This document shows positions 9,480-22,710 of a DNA stretch of 64,000 nucleotides, in pieces. This DNA comes from Primulina eburnea. Lineage: Eukaryota > Streptophyta > Magnoliopsida > Lamiales > Gesneriaceae. The DNA is taken from positions 3,060,761 through 3,124,760 of the forward strand of contig NC_133114.1 in NCBI RefSeq assembly GCF_022965805.1. The letters run 5' to 3'. Numbering within the stretch: the first letter of the stretch is position 1; the number at the start of each line of letters is the position of its first letter. Both the position numbers and the translations under genes were made by a program. The notes below the pieces were generated by a model. The model was not told where the DNA came from and did not search any database. It saw only the letters and a program-made list of their open reading frames with translations.

Positions 9480-10350
9480 AATTAAATGAATGTGGAGCTG
9501 CATTTATGGTGAATGGTATAGTAATTTGACTAAATTAATTGAGCAAATAAATTCTAATTCGTTTCAATTGTTTGTTTAATTGGACTTTGCGTTATCAAAT
9601 TTAATCCATTCTGTTAGATTATTCTTCTCAAAATTGTAAATTAACAAATATTTTGTAAGACTGAGCGCTTGCCGCTTTACCAAAAACTATAGCTAATAGT
9701 AATATTGCAAGTCAAATCTTTTAAACCGCACAGTAGCTCAAACATCACGGTTCGATCGCTCTACCAAGCAAGGACAATTATTGCACACAACAACTTTGAT
9801 TTTGAAGTTTAATAAATTGTTAAGCTTTTATAATTGTTCATTTCAAACTTATTAATTCAATTTATTTTGTGAAATATTCACTCCCATTATTACCATTTTG
9901 AGAATAAATTCAGTTGGTTTGACTAATCAGAAAATTAATTCGGATTATTCATTTCATTAATATAAATCCAATTATTAAAATTATGAACAGTGCGTAGACA
10001 TTCGAAGGTAGACAACACTTTGCAATCTATAATATTAAGTATCACGGATACCCTCACCCATACAAAATTGCTCAATTTTTTATATAAAAAATTGAGTAAA
10101 AAACTTCTTTAGTAAATTTGTAATTTATATAATTGATATGTCTTGTCCATTTAAAAAAATTAAATTAACTTTCTAAAGTATTTATTTATTTGTATCTATA
10201 TTTTTAAGTTTTTTTTATGATTATATCACTCCTAATTAAAAATATATGGAAAATCATTAAATTGAAAATAATAAAAATTATTGTCTTTAGATCATTAAAT
10301 TGAAAATATATGTATTATCGTTATTATTATTATATTATTAAATTTGAAAC
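9480..10350. other. Intergenic; holds an inverted copy of the 54.6-kb repeat
   Basis: About 9655-9795 is the reverse complement of the repeat cluster near 54.6-55.0 kb ('GCTTGCCGCTTTACC', 'CGGTTCGATCGCTCTACCAA'). Nothing else is recognised in this stretch. Confidence 0.5.
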
Positions 10351-10355
10351 ATTAT

Positions 10356-10626
10356 TTATAGTATATATTTTATTAAGTGTGAGACCCTTATATAACTTAA
10401 CTACATTAGAGGACACAAAAATATTTAATTCAATAATTACATTTCTTATCCTACTAAAAATCTTTCCAAATCACTCCATATTTTACATAAAAAAATTTAA
10501 ACAAAATTTCTCTTTTAAATCGAACAACTCTTCTAAATTGAAAATAATTTCGTGTTAATTGTTTTATATTATTTGATCAAATTTAAATTTAAATTAAACA
10601 TATAACGCGTGTGCATTTTTTACTAG
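10356..10626 (+). mobile_element. Non-autonomous Helitron-like element, copy A
   Basis: About 270 bp are similar along their whole length to 19452-19726. Both start near TATTAAGTGTGAGA and share 'AATAATTTCGTGTTAATT' and 'TATTTGATCAAATT'. Both end in ACTAG followed by T, the CTRR terminus and T flank expected of Helitrons. A GC-rich palindrome (ACGCGT) lies 12-18 bp before the end. The 5' end is eroded in this copy. Confidence 0.6.
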
Positions 10627-10629
10627 TTA

Positions 10630-11258
10630 TTATAAAGTTTGATGTCATTAGAGTAATCAATTTGGTATGGCATATCACACCAAAAATCTTTTCAATTTTA
10701 TCATATTTTTTTACACATCATAAATCATTCTCCTTATTTCTCACATCTAATTCTTACATATTTGATAAATCACTTTTAACGTATTTAATGTAATTATTAT
10801 TTAAACATTTAAGATTATATTAAAACAATTATTTGAAAAATAAAAATATATTATAAATAAACAATAAATAATATTTACATATTATATTATATAAATAAAA
10901 TATGTGTCCCACGTCACTGATAATAATAATTTTCCAGTAGAAAGTGAAATCATATGCCACGTGAATAATGTGTAATTAAATAAAATTTCTAGTAAAAAAT
11001 AAAAATAAATCGAGAGGCTAACGGATATGCACAAATTAATATCTCCAAATATCTGAATGACGACACAGGACCAATAATTAATCTCCAAATTTAAAAATAA
11101 AATAAATTAAAAAAATAATTTGAACTTAAATTAAGATCGAAAAAAAATTTGAACATGTTCGACTCAAATTTGATAAATTTGAATATAAATATTTTTTTTA
11201 ATCGACTCGAACAGTTTATAAACCGTCTTGATTCGTGTTTATGCACATTTCTAATTTA
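10630..11258. other. Intergenic upstream of the vacuolar sorting receptor
   Basis: Very AT-rich, with no gene and no clear repeat. Several ACGTG/CACGTG-like words (about 10904-10970) could be promoter elements, but chance is not excluded. Confidence 0.35.
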
Positions 11259-11262
11259 GAGT

Positions 11263-11395
11263 CTCGTCTGAGACTTGGAACGTTAATGTTAGAAATGTTA
11301 TATTTAGTATAAAACATAATATTTTTTCACGAACGAACTCAAATAAAAGATCTTTCTCACAAAATACAACTCGTGAAATTGTCTAACACAAATTT
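11263..11395 (-). mobile_element. 'GAGAC' palindromic MITE, copy 6 (degenerate)
   Basis: A minus-strand relic recognised by GTCTCGTCTGAGAC, the core AACATAATATTTTTTCACGA and TCTCACAAAATACAACTCGT. It lies about 380 bp upstream of the receptor start codon. Confidence 0.55.
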
Positions 11396-11778
11396 TTTTT
11401 GTGATAATTGATAAACTCCAAGTTTAGTCGGTACACATCTAAAAGGAGCTGCAGCATGTTCAACGACGTAAATTTTTTTTTTTTTTTGGAAAATATGATA
11501 TGTGGTAGTTAACTAAGCCGTGGATCTTTGTATCGAAGGAAAGCATTTGAGGTAGACGAAAGTTCAAATTGCAAAACTCAAATCTTTCACAGTTTTCCAT
11601 TTGACATTTGCAGTCTTCAAGCTCCACAACCGACATCTCACGCACGGATAACGCATTCAATGCGTGTGTTCCTCATATTTATTGCAGGAGCTCGGGAGAA
11701 GTGAGAACGAAGCCCCCAATTTTTACAGATAATTTAACAAATTGCAGGTTTTATTGCTTCTTCTGGAATTCTTGGTAA

Positions 11779-14700
11779 ATGGGGTGTTCCAAAATATCAA
11801 AAAGCGCACTCTTCCTTGGGTTTTTGCTCTTGATTTTCGCGGAATCAGTTGTGGGTCCGTTCGTGGTGGAGAAGAACAGTTTGAGGGTGACGTCACCCGA
11901 AGACTTAAAGGGTACATACGACAGTGCGATCGGCAACTTTGGGATTCCGCAGTATGGTGGAAGCATGGCTGGAACTGTGGTGTATTCGAAGGACAATAAG
12001 GATGGGTGCAAACCGTTCGGAGATTCTGGGGTTTCTTTCCAGGGCAAGCCTGGAGCTTTGCCTACCTTTGTTCTTGTTGATCGTGGAGGTGCATGGAGTT
12101 TTAGAGATTCCCGCTTTGTGGATTTAGTTAATTTGAGCTAAAATTTAATAATTTCTAAAATACACTCTGGGTACGATTCGTTCATGTGAATTATTGTATG
12201 ATTATGGGTTGAGGTTTAATATGCTTTTTTCCCTTTTTATGCTTAGTCGGCTACATGATGATTGAATTTGAAACTGTTCGTTTTGGGTTGAGATAGATTA
12301 TTTCCCTTTCGAAGATTAGTGAAAGAGTTCTCTCCTGAGATAGTGTTGGCCTATTTTTGGCAAAATCCTTGAGGGTTGTGAATTCCATGTGTGCGTAGTG
12401 TCACAGTCTGGCTCTTGGGTTTCATGGGGTTAGTTTATTCCAGATGTAGCATATTTCATGTTACAAACAAATAAGTTTGTTCTACCATTTCATTGGAGTT
12501 TCATATGTGCTTAACGTCAGATCTTTTAGCTCAAGGATATGCTATCAGCCCTTGAATTAGTCATTTAGATTGACAAATGTGATTTGCTTTCCTAATTTTG
12601 TTTAAACAGTTGATTCAGTTACTTTATGAAGCCAATGGTTTGATAGGACTCCTTTTTCCGAATAATGGAGTACGAGGAGCAATCTGGATTCTGAAAAATT
12701 TGCTGATGTTGATGGATTAATTCTAAGGACATTTTTAATTTTTGAATTAATTTGTTTAGATAAAAATATTTATCATAGTTTAGGATGGTACACACATGTA
12801 CTTAGGCGACCAATAGATGCCTCACTCAGGCAATGTGAGACCATGAGGAATACACATTAACCAAGGAAGAGGGAGATAAAAGAAGACTGGTTAGATATGA
12901 TAAAAGAAGATAAAATTCATTTAAATATAGTTTAGGATATAGTATGGGATAGCATTATTAAGACTTTGGTTGAAATGAACAATTTGTCCGAGTTGCCCCA
13001 CATTTCTGTGTTACTTGTGAAACATAAATTATATAAGCTCTTTCTGAAGCATTTCTTCTTTAAATAAGGTTCGGTAGGTTGTTTATTCCTCTTTATCCAT
13101 TTGTTCATAAATGGGATTTTATTTGTTTTCATGTTGGTTTTGTTTATTGATGAAGTTGAGTATTGCTTTTACATTGAAACGAAAACTTTGTAGTTATAGT
13201 AATTACCTGTAATTTGCTGCCAAGTTCCTTTGTCTTGGAAATATGAACGTTGTTATATATGTTTCTATGGACATAATTTTCACAAATTTTTAATAAATAT
13301 TTGTTGCACTGCAGAATGTTTTTTTGCTTTAAAGGTTTGGAATGCTCAAAATTCCGGTGCTGCTGCAGTTCTAGTTACTGATGATGTTGATGAACCATTG
13401 ATAACTATGGACTCACCTGAAGAAGATGTTGCATCTGGAAAATATATTGAGAACATAACAATACCATCTGCACTGATTAGTAAAAATTTTGGTGAAAGGT
13501 TAAAGAAAGCAATCGATGGTAGTGATATGGTGAACCTGAATCTTGATTGGAGAGAAGCTGTTCCACATCCAGATGATCGAGTTGAATATGAACTGTGGAG
13601 TAACAGCAACGATGAGTGTGGAGCTAAATGTGACATGTTGATGGAATTTGTAAAAGATTTTAAGGGCGCAGCTCAAATTCTCGAGAAAGGTGGTTATACT
13701 CAATTTACACCTCATTATATAACTTGGTTCTGTCCTCGTGCATTCACTGTAAGCAAGCAATGCAAGTCTCAATGCATCAACCACGGACGATATTGTTCTC
13801 CAGACCCCGAAGAAGATTTTAGCTCTGGTTATGATGGAAAAGACGTTGTTCTTGAAAACTTGAGACAGTTATGTGTATTTAGAGTGGCAAAAGAGGCCCA
13901 AAAGTCATGGATCTGGTGGGACTACGTTACTGATTTCAAAATTAGATGCCCCATGAAGGAGAAGAAATACAATAAAGAATGTGCTGATGGTGTTATCAAA
14001 TCATTAGGTAACCTTTCATGTCTTTAGTTGTAACTTGTAACTTGTTTCGGTCTGGCATTGTTTCTGATAATTGTGTTCCAATGTGGCTGGCATATCAGGG
14101 CTTGATCTGAAAAAAATCGAAAAATGCATGGGTAACCCTGAGGATGATTCGGACAATGCTGTTTTGAAAGAGGAGCAGGATGCTCAAGTGAGTTTTGTAA
14201 TCAAGATTTTGAATCATCGCGGATTGCTGTTCTGTTTGTCCTTGTTACGCTCCTATGAGATCATGCTCATGTAAAATGTCTGAAAAGTAATTTATCGGCA
14301 GGTTGGGAAAGGATCTCGTGGTGATGTAACCATATTGCCTACAGTAGTTGTGAATAATAGGCAATATCGAGGTCAGTTTTGACTTTCATAAGTTTCATTA
14401 AGCAGGCTAAATACTAGTCTTTAATGTGTTGGCTTTCAGGTAAATTGGAGAAAGGTGCTGTTTTAAAAGCTTTATGCTCAGGTTTTGAAGAAACTACTGA
14501 ACCTTCTGTTTGTTTGAGTGGTGGTAAGTTTTTTTTTTTTTTTGATGCCGTGATAAGTTATTTATAGAGTTAATCCAATGGTTGATTGGTAAATGATTAA
14601 TAAAATCATGCATTATAGGAGAGTTTCTACTTTCTTGACTGCAGATGTGGAAACAAATGAATGCTTGGAAAATAATGGTGGCTGCTGGCAGAACAGGGCT

Positions 14701-17700
14701 GCTAATCTTACGGCTTGCAAGGTTTTTCAGTATAATTTTAAGATTCTTACCTCCCGCTTATATTAACTTTTGAAAGTATTTGTGTATGTGGATTTAGGAT
14801 ACGTTTCGAGGAAGAGTGTGTGAATGCCCTGTGGTTAACGGCGTGCAGTTTAAGGGAGATGGTTACAACTCTTGCACTGGTTTGTAAATAAATTTGGTTT
14901 TTTCATTTGAATGTAACAAGTGGTGTCTATCACTTTATCAGGAAATTTGTGATAGAAGTAGTCATTGCGCACACACACACACAAATCATTTGATTAATCT
15001 ATTTTATTTGAAACTTTTCAAGCTGTATTGGAAATTCTCAACGAAGTGGTGACCCGTGTTATGTTTGTGTTATGTTTTATGTTAACTTCTGGTGCAACTG
15101 AAATAGGTGAAAAAAATTTCTGAGTACTGAATAATAGATGTTTAACATGATAGCTCCAAATATGAACCCCGTGATATTTGTTTCACAGGATATAATTGGA
15201 CACTTGCATAAACATTGCAATGTAATATTGTTGGACTATGTGAATGAAATATTTTTTCCACACGCAGCAACTGGTCCTGGGCGATGCCAAATCAGCCATG
15301 GAGGCTGTTGGAACGAAAACAGAAATGGAATCGTTTTCTCAGCTTGTGTGGTTGGTGATTTCATTACTTTTGTTTCGGTCTTTTTTCTAATCCAATATAT
15401 GGATGTGATGGAATATTTTATACAAATAAATAAATTTTGCCAAAAGGATTATGAAGAAGGGAAGTGCTCTTGTCCGCCTGGATTTAAAGGAGACGGTGTT
15501 AAAAGTTGTATAGGTAAGGAAACCTCGTGCATCACACTTTTATATCTACATTTTTACCAGAATATTATTTTCTTTTCATTACTTGTAGAGCCATTAACCA
15601 AGTTTTCTTCTTAGGTGAATACTTTGGCGTCGTGTGTTACTCTTAAATTTAGTTTAACCCTACCCGACGGCTGACTTAAAATGGTAGCGACACTACACCT
15701 GTTGCACGATCAATCTTTCATGAATGGGTGTTGTGTGATGTCTTATCGCAATTGTGCGGTGTCAAGTTTTAGTACTGGAATAAATACGAATATCGTTCCA
15801 CAGTGTGATGTATTTTCCTAAGATCCTAGGATCCTATCCAAAATGTCGTCCCTCGAGTGATAAATTTCAAATAAATAATAATGATTCAATTAGCGATCAA
15901 GTAATTGAACGCAAACAAGTCAAGGAAACACAATTAAACTTAACAATGAACTTAAATAACTAAATCAAAAGATCAAAACCATATTTTCAAGTCATGCTAC
16001 GTCGTCCTCTAGATAATAGAATTAGTTCATAATGACTAAGAAAGGAAAACAAATCATGTTTTTCAATCCCAACATTTAACTAAGAATTTTAAAGAAGAGA
16101 AGAATAGAATTGAAGCCGGATATGCTTCTCCGTCCTCGGAAGTTGTGATCTTCGTCTTCGTACCACAGTTCTCTTGGTCCTGCGATCTTGTGCCTCGTCT
16201 CGTCTCCCTTTTCTCTCTTTTCTAGATTTTTTCGTCCGGTATGTCTGATGAATCATCCCCATGGCGGCTAGGGTTTCAGCCTTTTTAAATCTCTCAAAAC
16301 CAAAGAGTCCCTGTTCTGCATACCTCTCAGCGCAGGTGCGTGTTGGATCAGACGTTGCCGCGCGTCTAAGTCCGTCCCCGAGTGTGTTGTCTAGTCTCCG
16401 CAGCGCTGCCCCCCAGGAAATGGGGCGCTAGGGTGCTGTAATGTGCGGCGCAAGAGAGCTTATAATGTGGTGCTGGGGCGCTGCTTTTTCTGATCTGTGC
16501 GTCTGATTTCATCCCAGCTGCACGCCCCAGCACGACCTTTCTCTCTCTGCCTAAACTCTCAGCTTTGCCTCGCGCTGGCTTTTAGGTGCGGAGGTGTTGT
16601 TCATCAACTCATCGTTTTCCTTCCATTTCACTCCTTGGTCTCAAAATAATTGCATAAGCTTGATTCCTACAAACGACACAAACAACTACCAAAAACACAT
16701 AAAACTGCTCTTCAACGTTAACGTTAGTATCAATTAAGACATAATAAAAGTGCAAATATTGCACTTTTCAACGGGTGAATCCACAGCACCTAATATATGT
16801 TCATGCTACTAAATCACAACAAAAAATTTACTGGTGTGTTTTTTCTAGCAGTATTCTTTATTATTGTACATAATTAACTCTTTATTTATTATACTCTGTA
16901 AAACCCATTTTTCCATTTTTTTCGGAGCATCTGCATGTCAGCCTTGCTAATATCACAATCACAGTTATTCCATGTCTTGGCTTTTGAGTACAACCAATGT
17001 CTTAAGTAAATCTGTTTTGATGGAGCAATCAAACGTTTCCCTTGCTTCTTGCTGTTTGAGGTTCATTGTATCGACATGTTGTGCAAAGTCATCAAACGTT
17101 TTTCTTGTACAGATTTTTTTATATAATGATGAGCCCATTGCCTTGGCAGCGTTGTTGATAATTGTGAAATTGTCAATTAATAATGTTGGAGAGCAACTTA
17201 CCTATCTTCATTGAACTGTGTGCTTACATATGCTCTATAGTGATCTAAATGTGGCACTTGAATTGTTGTTAAAAGTTTCGAGTTATATTGTTAATATTTG
17301 GTAGAGCATCGGGTGTTAGATATTACAAGAAGTATCAAAGTGAACGTCATTTGTCAAATACCTATTAATATCAAGTTGATGCGGAACAACAATTGATTTT
17401 AGATTACTGTATGGCTGCCTATGTGGCACAAGATCAAAACTAGATGCTCGGGTTTTCAAGTTCCATGTTACCACCAATTATTACTTTGTTTTAGCGATAT
17501 GAGCTCTATTTTCCAATAGTGTGTAACCAAACGAGGAGTTGGATTCTTGTGCGATTATATGTTGTTCCTAGTTTGACGTTTGCCCGTGCGTTCTTTCCTT
17601 TGACGTACAGATATTGATGAATGTAAGGAGAAGAAAGCCTGTCAATGCCCTGAATGCAACTGCAAGAATACGTGGGGCAGTTATGATTGCACTTGTAGCG

Positions 17701-18796
17701 GAGACTTGTTATATATGTGGGACCATGATACTTGCATAAGTTGGTTTATTACAAATTGTTGTTACTTTGTATGTACTTGGTCTCCTTTCGTAGTCTTTGA
17801 CTAATTTTTATTCTTGTTCTTCTGCAGGTAAGGGGGCTTCTGAGGTGAAGTCTTCTTGGGTGGCTGTTTGGGTTGTTTTGATTGGATTGGCTATCGCTTG
17901 TGGTGGAGCATATCTCGTGTACAGACATAGATTGAGGGTAAGTTTCTATGCATACATATGCATTAATGCTTGTCCTGGTATTCTGACACTCGAGTGATAT
18001 TTTTGTTGAATATCTTTGCCTATATCTGGTTTTGTTTTTGGAAAAATATTTTTCGAGAACTTGTTTATGGAAAATGAATCGAAGAAGTTGCATTTTATTT
18101 TGTTCTTTTGAGGACAATATTTTCTGCCTTAATATCATGTTATGAAAGAATATGCCCGGTTATTTAGTTTTTTAATATTATAGATATGTTATTTGAAATT
18201 TGAAAGTGTATTATCTTGGTTTGAGAGACTATTTTTTTAGGGATATGAAAACATTTTCAGCTTTACTTGTCCCAAGATCTATGGATTTTTGACTATAAAC
18301 ATGGTATGTCATCTAGATAGGGTATACCCTCGCTAAAACAATTTGTAGATTAAGTGAATGAAATAACTTGATGTATAATAACTTGACGTTTGTGCAGAGG
18401 ATGTGGTTGTGTGCAAGCCAACTCCACCTGTTTTTCCAAAAATTCTACTTTTGTTCATCCAAGAAGTTTGACCCCCCTTCATTTTATTCTTTTTGGGGTC
18501 ATCGGACATCGTTTGCTTCCAAACCTTGATCCATACCTAGCCTTCAAAACTAAATCTAAAGCTCCATATATATTACTTTATCAACTTTAATGTATTTGTG
18601 GTTCCTTCATCATCAATGCCAGCTTATTTCTTTACTATCTTGGCCATATTGTGTAAAATTGTAGTCTTGAATTCTTTTTCCATGGTTGCATTTCCAGTCA
18701 TACATGGACTCGGAGATAAGGGCTATAATGGCGCAATACATGCCTCTAGATAGTCAACATGATGTTCCAAATCACTCACACGAAGATCACGCTTGA
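11779..18796 (+). CDS. VSR: Vacuolar sorting receptor (BP-80/VSR family), 12 exons
   Basis: Exons: 11779-12088, 13315-14007, 14099-14187, 14302-14371, 14440-14523, 14645-14721, 14798-14879, 15268-15350 (donor could be 15347), 15447-15513, 17611-17739, 17828-17937 and 18698-18796. Together they code about 630 aa, the normal VSR length. Order of parts: signal peptide (residues 1-26), protease-associated domain ('[20 protein letters not shown]', '[20 protein letters not shown]'), central luminal domain ('[12 protein letters not shown]'), EGF-like repeats ending in a calcium-binding type ('[16 protein letters not shown]'), one membrane span ('[20 protein letters not shown]'), and a cytosolic tail with the AP-binding motif YMPL and 'EIRAIM'. 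The family recycles between Golgi/TGN and prevacuolar compartment, carrying soluble vacuolar proteins. Intron 9 (2.1 kb) holds an inserted repeat. Confidence 0.96.
15672..16770 (-). mobile_element. Retroelement-like insertion in receptor intron 9
   Basis: A block of about 1.1 kb with a GC-rich patch (GGGGCGCT words near 16420-16490) interrupts the AT-rich intron. On the minus strand it begins TGAAAAGTGCAATATTTGCA and ends ...AAGTCA, obeying TG...CA. The flanks ACGGC (15667-15671) and ACGGG (16771-16775) match at 4 of 5 bases. It could be a solo LTR or a non-autonomous retroelement. I see no open reading frame in it and cannot name the family. Confidence 0.4.
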
Positions 18797-19132
18797 GATT
18801 AAGCTCGACCCTTGTGCTTCACGAGGGTGGCGTGTGGACTGGTCTGGGCAAAATTCTGCCTCCAACAATGGTTTTGGAAGGTAGATAAGTGAAGTTAGAA
18901 CTGTCCTTGTGTCTGTTTTACGATATAGCTGAGTCGGGACTGTTAAAGGAATCTGAGAAAAGTTTGGTTGAAAGAGTGTATATTTTCCTCGCGACTCTGT
19001 GTATCCTGAATGTAGTTAGAGTTGAACTTTGTTCGTCGGGGCAAAAGTCTGTATTTAAATAATTGTTACCTGTGAATGGTTGTGAAAGTGCATGCCCGTC
19101 AGTGTCAGATGGAACTTTTTTTCTTTCCATGC

Positions 19133-19138
19133 AATAAA
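19133..19138 (+). terminator. Candidate polyadenylation signal of the receptor gene
   Basis: AATAAA lies 337 bp past the stop codon, in a plausible 3'UTR position. Confidence 0.5.
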
Positions 19139-19451
19139 GATTTGGGACTTTTAGAATGTCCCATGTTTATGTTTTGCAGATAAAGTCAGGGGCTTGCTTC
19201 TTATTTTCTAGACATTTCTCAAAACGTTTAAGGCATAAAACTGCGATTATATAAAACAGTAGTTGTGGTTCTTATCGGTGGTATCACGTGTGGCGACTTG
19301 AGATAATAATATAAAAATAAAGTATAAAATTGGACACGTGAAAAACTCCTAAAAATTATTAAGGTATAAATTATGGACATGATGAAAAGAATTCATTATA
19401 ATATTTTATAGTGTACAACTTATCTCACTGTGTTTTCAAAAAGAGCACACA

Positions 19452-19726
19452 TCTATACTTCTATACTATTATATTAAGTGTGAGAGCCTTAGAATAACTA
19501 CCTTTGAGGACACCAAAATATTTAATTCCATAATTACCCTTCTTACCATACTTAAAATATTTTCAAGTCACTCCATATTTTAAATAGAAAAAAATCAAAA
19601 TAAAACTTTCTTTTTAAATCGAACAACTTTTCTAAATCGAAAATAATTTCGTGTTAATTATTTAGTATTATTTGATCAAATTAAAAATAATAATAGCACA
19701 TACAATACATGTGCATCTTTTACTAG
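19452..19726 (+). mobile_element. Non-autonomous Helitron-like element, copy B
   Basis: It begins TCTATACTTCTATACTATTA after an A and ends ACTAG before a T, fitting Helitron insertion between A and T with 5' TC and 3' CTRR. It has an ACATGT/GTGCAT palindrome just before the end. It is homologous to copy A at 10.36 kb. No Rep/helicase is encoded. Confidence 0.65.
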
Positions 19727-20105
19727 TATTCTTAATGTAGGAGGACAAACACCTCACAAATATTATAGAACTAAGTACTCAAATGATATAAGATGATAAA
19801 GAACTCGATGAAATGATGATTTCTTAATGAGGAGAGGGAGCTCGAGCTTCTCATTCATGTGAAAACACATATAAAATGTGTATTCCGTATGAACATTTCA
19901 AATTTGCTGCAAAACGTGTTCTTTGAAGTTCTGCCTAACATCATGTGTTCCCATATCATTTATTGGTTGTCTGCCACCAACCTTCTTCTATCGACATTTA
20001 TCTCACTTGGAGATTTTATTGTTAATCAAACACATATTCATATTTCTTTTCAATCTTGTCGTTCCCTATTGTTTACGTTTCTGTTAGGCCTTTTGAAGAT
20101 CTACA

Positions 20106-20390
20106 TCACTCAAACTTTTCAATGTTCAATGGCTTAGTTAAAACATCAGTTATGTTATCTTTTGTATGAATCTTTTGCATATACACGCTTCCTTCCTCTA
20201 CTACTTCTCGAACAAAGTTAAATTGGATTCCAATGTGTTTAGTCCTGGAATGAAATATTGGATTCTTTGTGATATGCAAGGCACTATGACTGTCACAAAA
20301 TAAAGAAACATTCTCTTGTTTGTGTCTGATTTCCTCTAATAACCTTTTAATCCATATTGCCTCCTTACAGTTCCTTATACAAACTCATTT
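20106..20390 (-). pseudogene. Ty1/copia polyprotein C-terminus (RNase H) remnant
   Basis: The minus-strand frame reads 'EAIWIKRLLEEIRHKQENVS', 'LFCDSHSALHITKNPIFHSR', 'TKHIGIQFNFVREVVEEGSV' and 'DNITDVLTKPLNIEKFE' up to a stop at 20106. This is the RNase H end of a plant copia polyprotein, including the 'CDS.SA' and 'TKHI' blocks. Integrase and most of the reverse transcriptase are missing upstream, so it is a relic. Flanking DNA at 19860-20100 is probably its untranslated and LTR-side sequence. Confidence 0.85.
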
Positions 20391-20519
20391 CAACTCATGA
20401 CTTATTTCTTGTCTACTCGAAACTCCTACCACACTCTTGATTGTAGGCTGCAACCTCACAATCCGTATAATGTTTAATGTCAACTATGTCAAGACTACAA
20501 ACACAATATTTAATGTCTT

Positions 20520-21190
20520 TGTGTGAAAACTCGCTCAACTAAACTTTGAAGGTCAACTCTTATGTATATGTGTAAGCGATTGTGCATGAGGATTTAATCC
20601 TTTACAGTGTGTATATCTCAAATGTAACCTCACACTTGGGCTTGCTCTCATTCTATCTAATTTCTTCATGTAGATTGTTCATGCTTTGAATCACATTCCA
20701 AAGCTTGTATTTTATCTTCAAGATGTTGTGTTTATAGCCTCCAAGAATGATATATACGTTAGCCACAAGAATATGGTCGTTTGAAAAGTTTCTATATTGT
20801 TTCTGATATTAAAACGGTCATTTTCGGGTTGCTGGCCACTTTTTCCGAGCCAAACTACTTTTGAAATCCATTGTCGATTGGGTTCGTCAGCTATACTGAT
20901 CATTCAGTTGGGCTCTTCAGCTAGAATGAACCAAATTGATGAGGTCTGCTTAAATCAGTTTTGTTGATTTCAGCTTGTGCAGAACTAGTATTTTTATCGT
21001 CATATATCATCATCTTACACTCCAATTCATATTTTGACTTGTTAATATGATTTGTAGATCATCGTTTTAGCTTTTTAATGCATTGTTTCATTTGGATAAC
21101 CGAACTGATCAGGCTAACCAAAATACCGCAACTGCTCATGCCAACTGATTCTTGCTGATCAGCTAAATTGATGAGCCTTGCTGCTATCAG
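20520..21190 (-). repeat. Probable copia-associated LTR-like repetitive DNA
   Basis: The stretch contains recurring words such as AACTGATCAGC and AATTGATGAG (20875-21180) in a non-coding context next to the copia relic. I found no second copy here to define LTR limits. The remaining DNA to 21920 is AT-rich with no gene recognised. Confidence 0.35.
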
Positions 21191-21924
21191 TTTGCTTAGA
21201 TAACATTAAATTTAGAATGATTGACATGAGATATGACTTTATCTAAATTGAGTTTTATGTTCATTAGTTTTGGCATATGGTCATTCGCATCTACGAGCTG
21301 TGAGATATCGTCAAAACACTGCAGATTGTCAGATTTAATTTGACTAAATTCGAATTTCAGCTTCCATCTTGAGTTAACAACTTCACATTTGAGTAAATAT
21401 ATTAGAAACACAAAAAAAAGTTTTATTGTCATCAAAATCAAAATCGTGTTTGAGTTTATAAATCCAACAATAAAACTTCGAACCAAATTAATGCTATCAG
21501 TTTTGGAAAATCGCAAATGAAATGAAATCGTTAATAAATAAAAATCATTTCTCTTCAAATAATTCTTTTGACTATTTTTATATATAATTTACATTTTAAA
21601 ACAATCTAATTGGAATAGACAAATATCAATATGCATGCAAGTATTTAACATTATAATGTATGCTAATGAAATTACAAATTTCTGTCTCAAAAAAAATATA
21701 AATTTTCAAAATGAAATAGTTCAACTTTAAAGAAATACTCATCGACACTATCACACTTCAAAAATGGAGAGACAGCATCTTGTACTTCCATTAAACTTCA
21801 GTTTAAATCATTGGAAAGCTTAGAATGTATAAAAATAACATCTGTTATCAATTTTTCGTCATACTGATTATATGATATACATATTCAAATGATATTGATG
21901 TAACCAAAAATTATGATTATCCGA

Positions 21925-22195
21925 ATTCCTCTACTGGTTCGTAATCGGGTCTTCCAAGTAACTGATGGAGAGAAATCTTTGTGGGCTATCACCTGCGTCA
22001 CAAACAAAACGTCAGAGGCGCCGGGGTAGACACTCCGGCTCAAGTCAGGAAATAACTCCTAGATCGTCATTGAGAGCTAAAAGGTTTAAGTATCCAAAAA
22101 AAATCCTCCCCGAATAATGAGAATACTCTCTTATTTATAGATTTTTTTGGAGAGTGTATAGTATAGGCTTGAGCTTTTATAATTAATATAGTAGG
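21925..22195 (-). mobile_element. Gypsy-type LTR fragment
   Basis: On the minus strand a TATA-like CTATAAATAAGAGAG is followed about 90 bp downstream by the GC-rich GCCGGAGTGTCTACCCCGG. That layout (TATA, R region, GC-rich U5) is typical of plant Ty3/gypsy LTRs. No internal domain or partner LTR is in the window, so it is a solo or truncated LTR. Its right edge contains a 28-bp tandem duplication (TAGGCTTGAGCTTTTATAAT type, 22160-22215). Confidence 0.5.
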
Positions 22196-22529
22196 CTTGG
22201 GCTTTTATAATTAATTTGAGCCTCATTAATCATTACCCATCAGATATGTTATACATTAAAACTATGAATCAAATTGAAACTTTGAACCAAACAAACCAAT
22301 TTTTTCAGTTTGATTAATTTTAAAACGAATCAAAATCGTGATCGACTAAATACAAATTCAAACCATGGTTTTATTGAGTTTAGTTTGGTTTATGCTTATT
22401 CATAATCTAGAGGGTACAACTTTAGAAATTAACTTGAAAGTAGTAAAAGCATTAAAAAAATCTCCAGCACTACATCATCTATTGACCCAAATATTAATAG
22501 CTAGAATTCATATCATCATTAATAATAGG

Positions 22530-22710
22530 AGTAGGTCTCTTGTGAGACGGTCTCACGAATCTTTATCTGTGAGATCAGTATATCCTACCGATATACACAA
22601 TAAAAATAATATTATTAGCATAAAAAGTAATACTTTTTCATGTATGATCCAAATAAGAGATATGTCTCACAAAATACGACTCGTGAGACCGTTTCAAACA
22701 AATTTTTGCT
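22530..22710 (-). mobile_element. 'GAGAC' palindromic MITE, copy 7
   Basis: Full-length minus-strand copy. The flanks TTAATAATAG (left) and TTGATAATAG (right) form a 10-bp near-perfect target duplication, which helps fix the element ends. Confidence 0.9.

Noticed and set aside
9655..9795. Possible tRNA gene ('GGTTCGATCGCTCTACCAA')
   Set aside because: Box-like words are present, but no cloverleaf or 7-bp acceptor stem can be formed. It matches the dispersed repeat at 54.6 kb.
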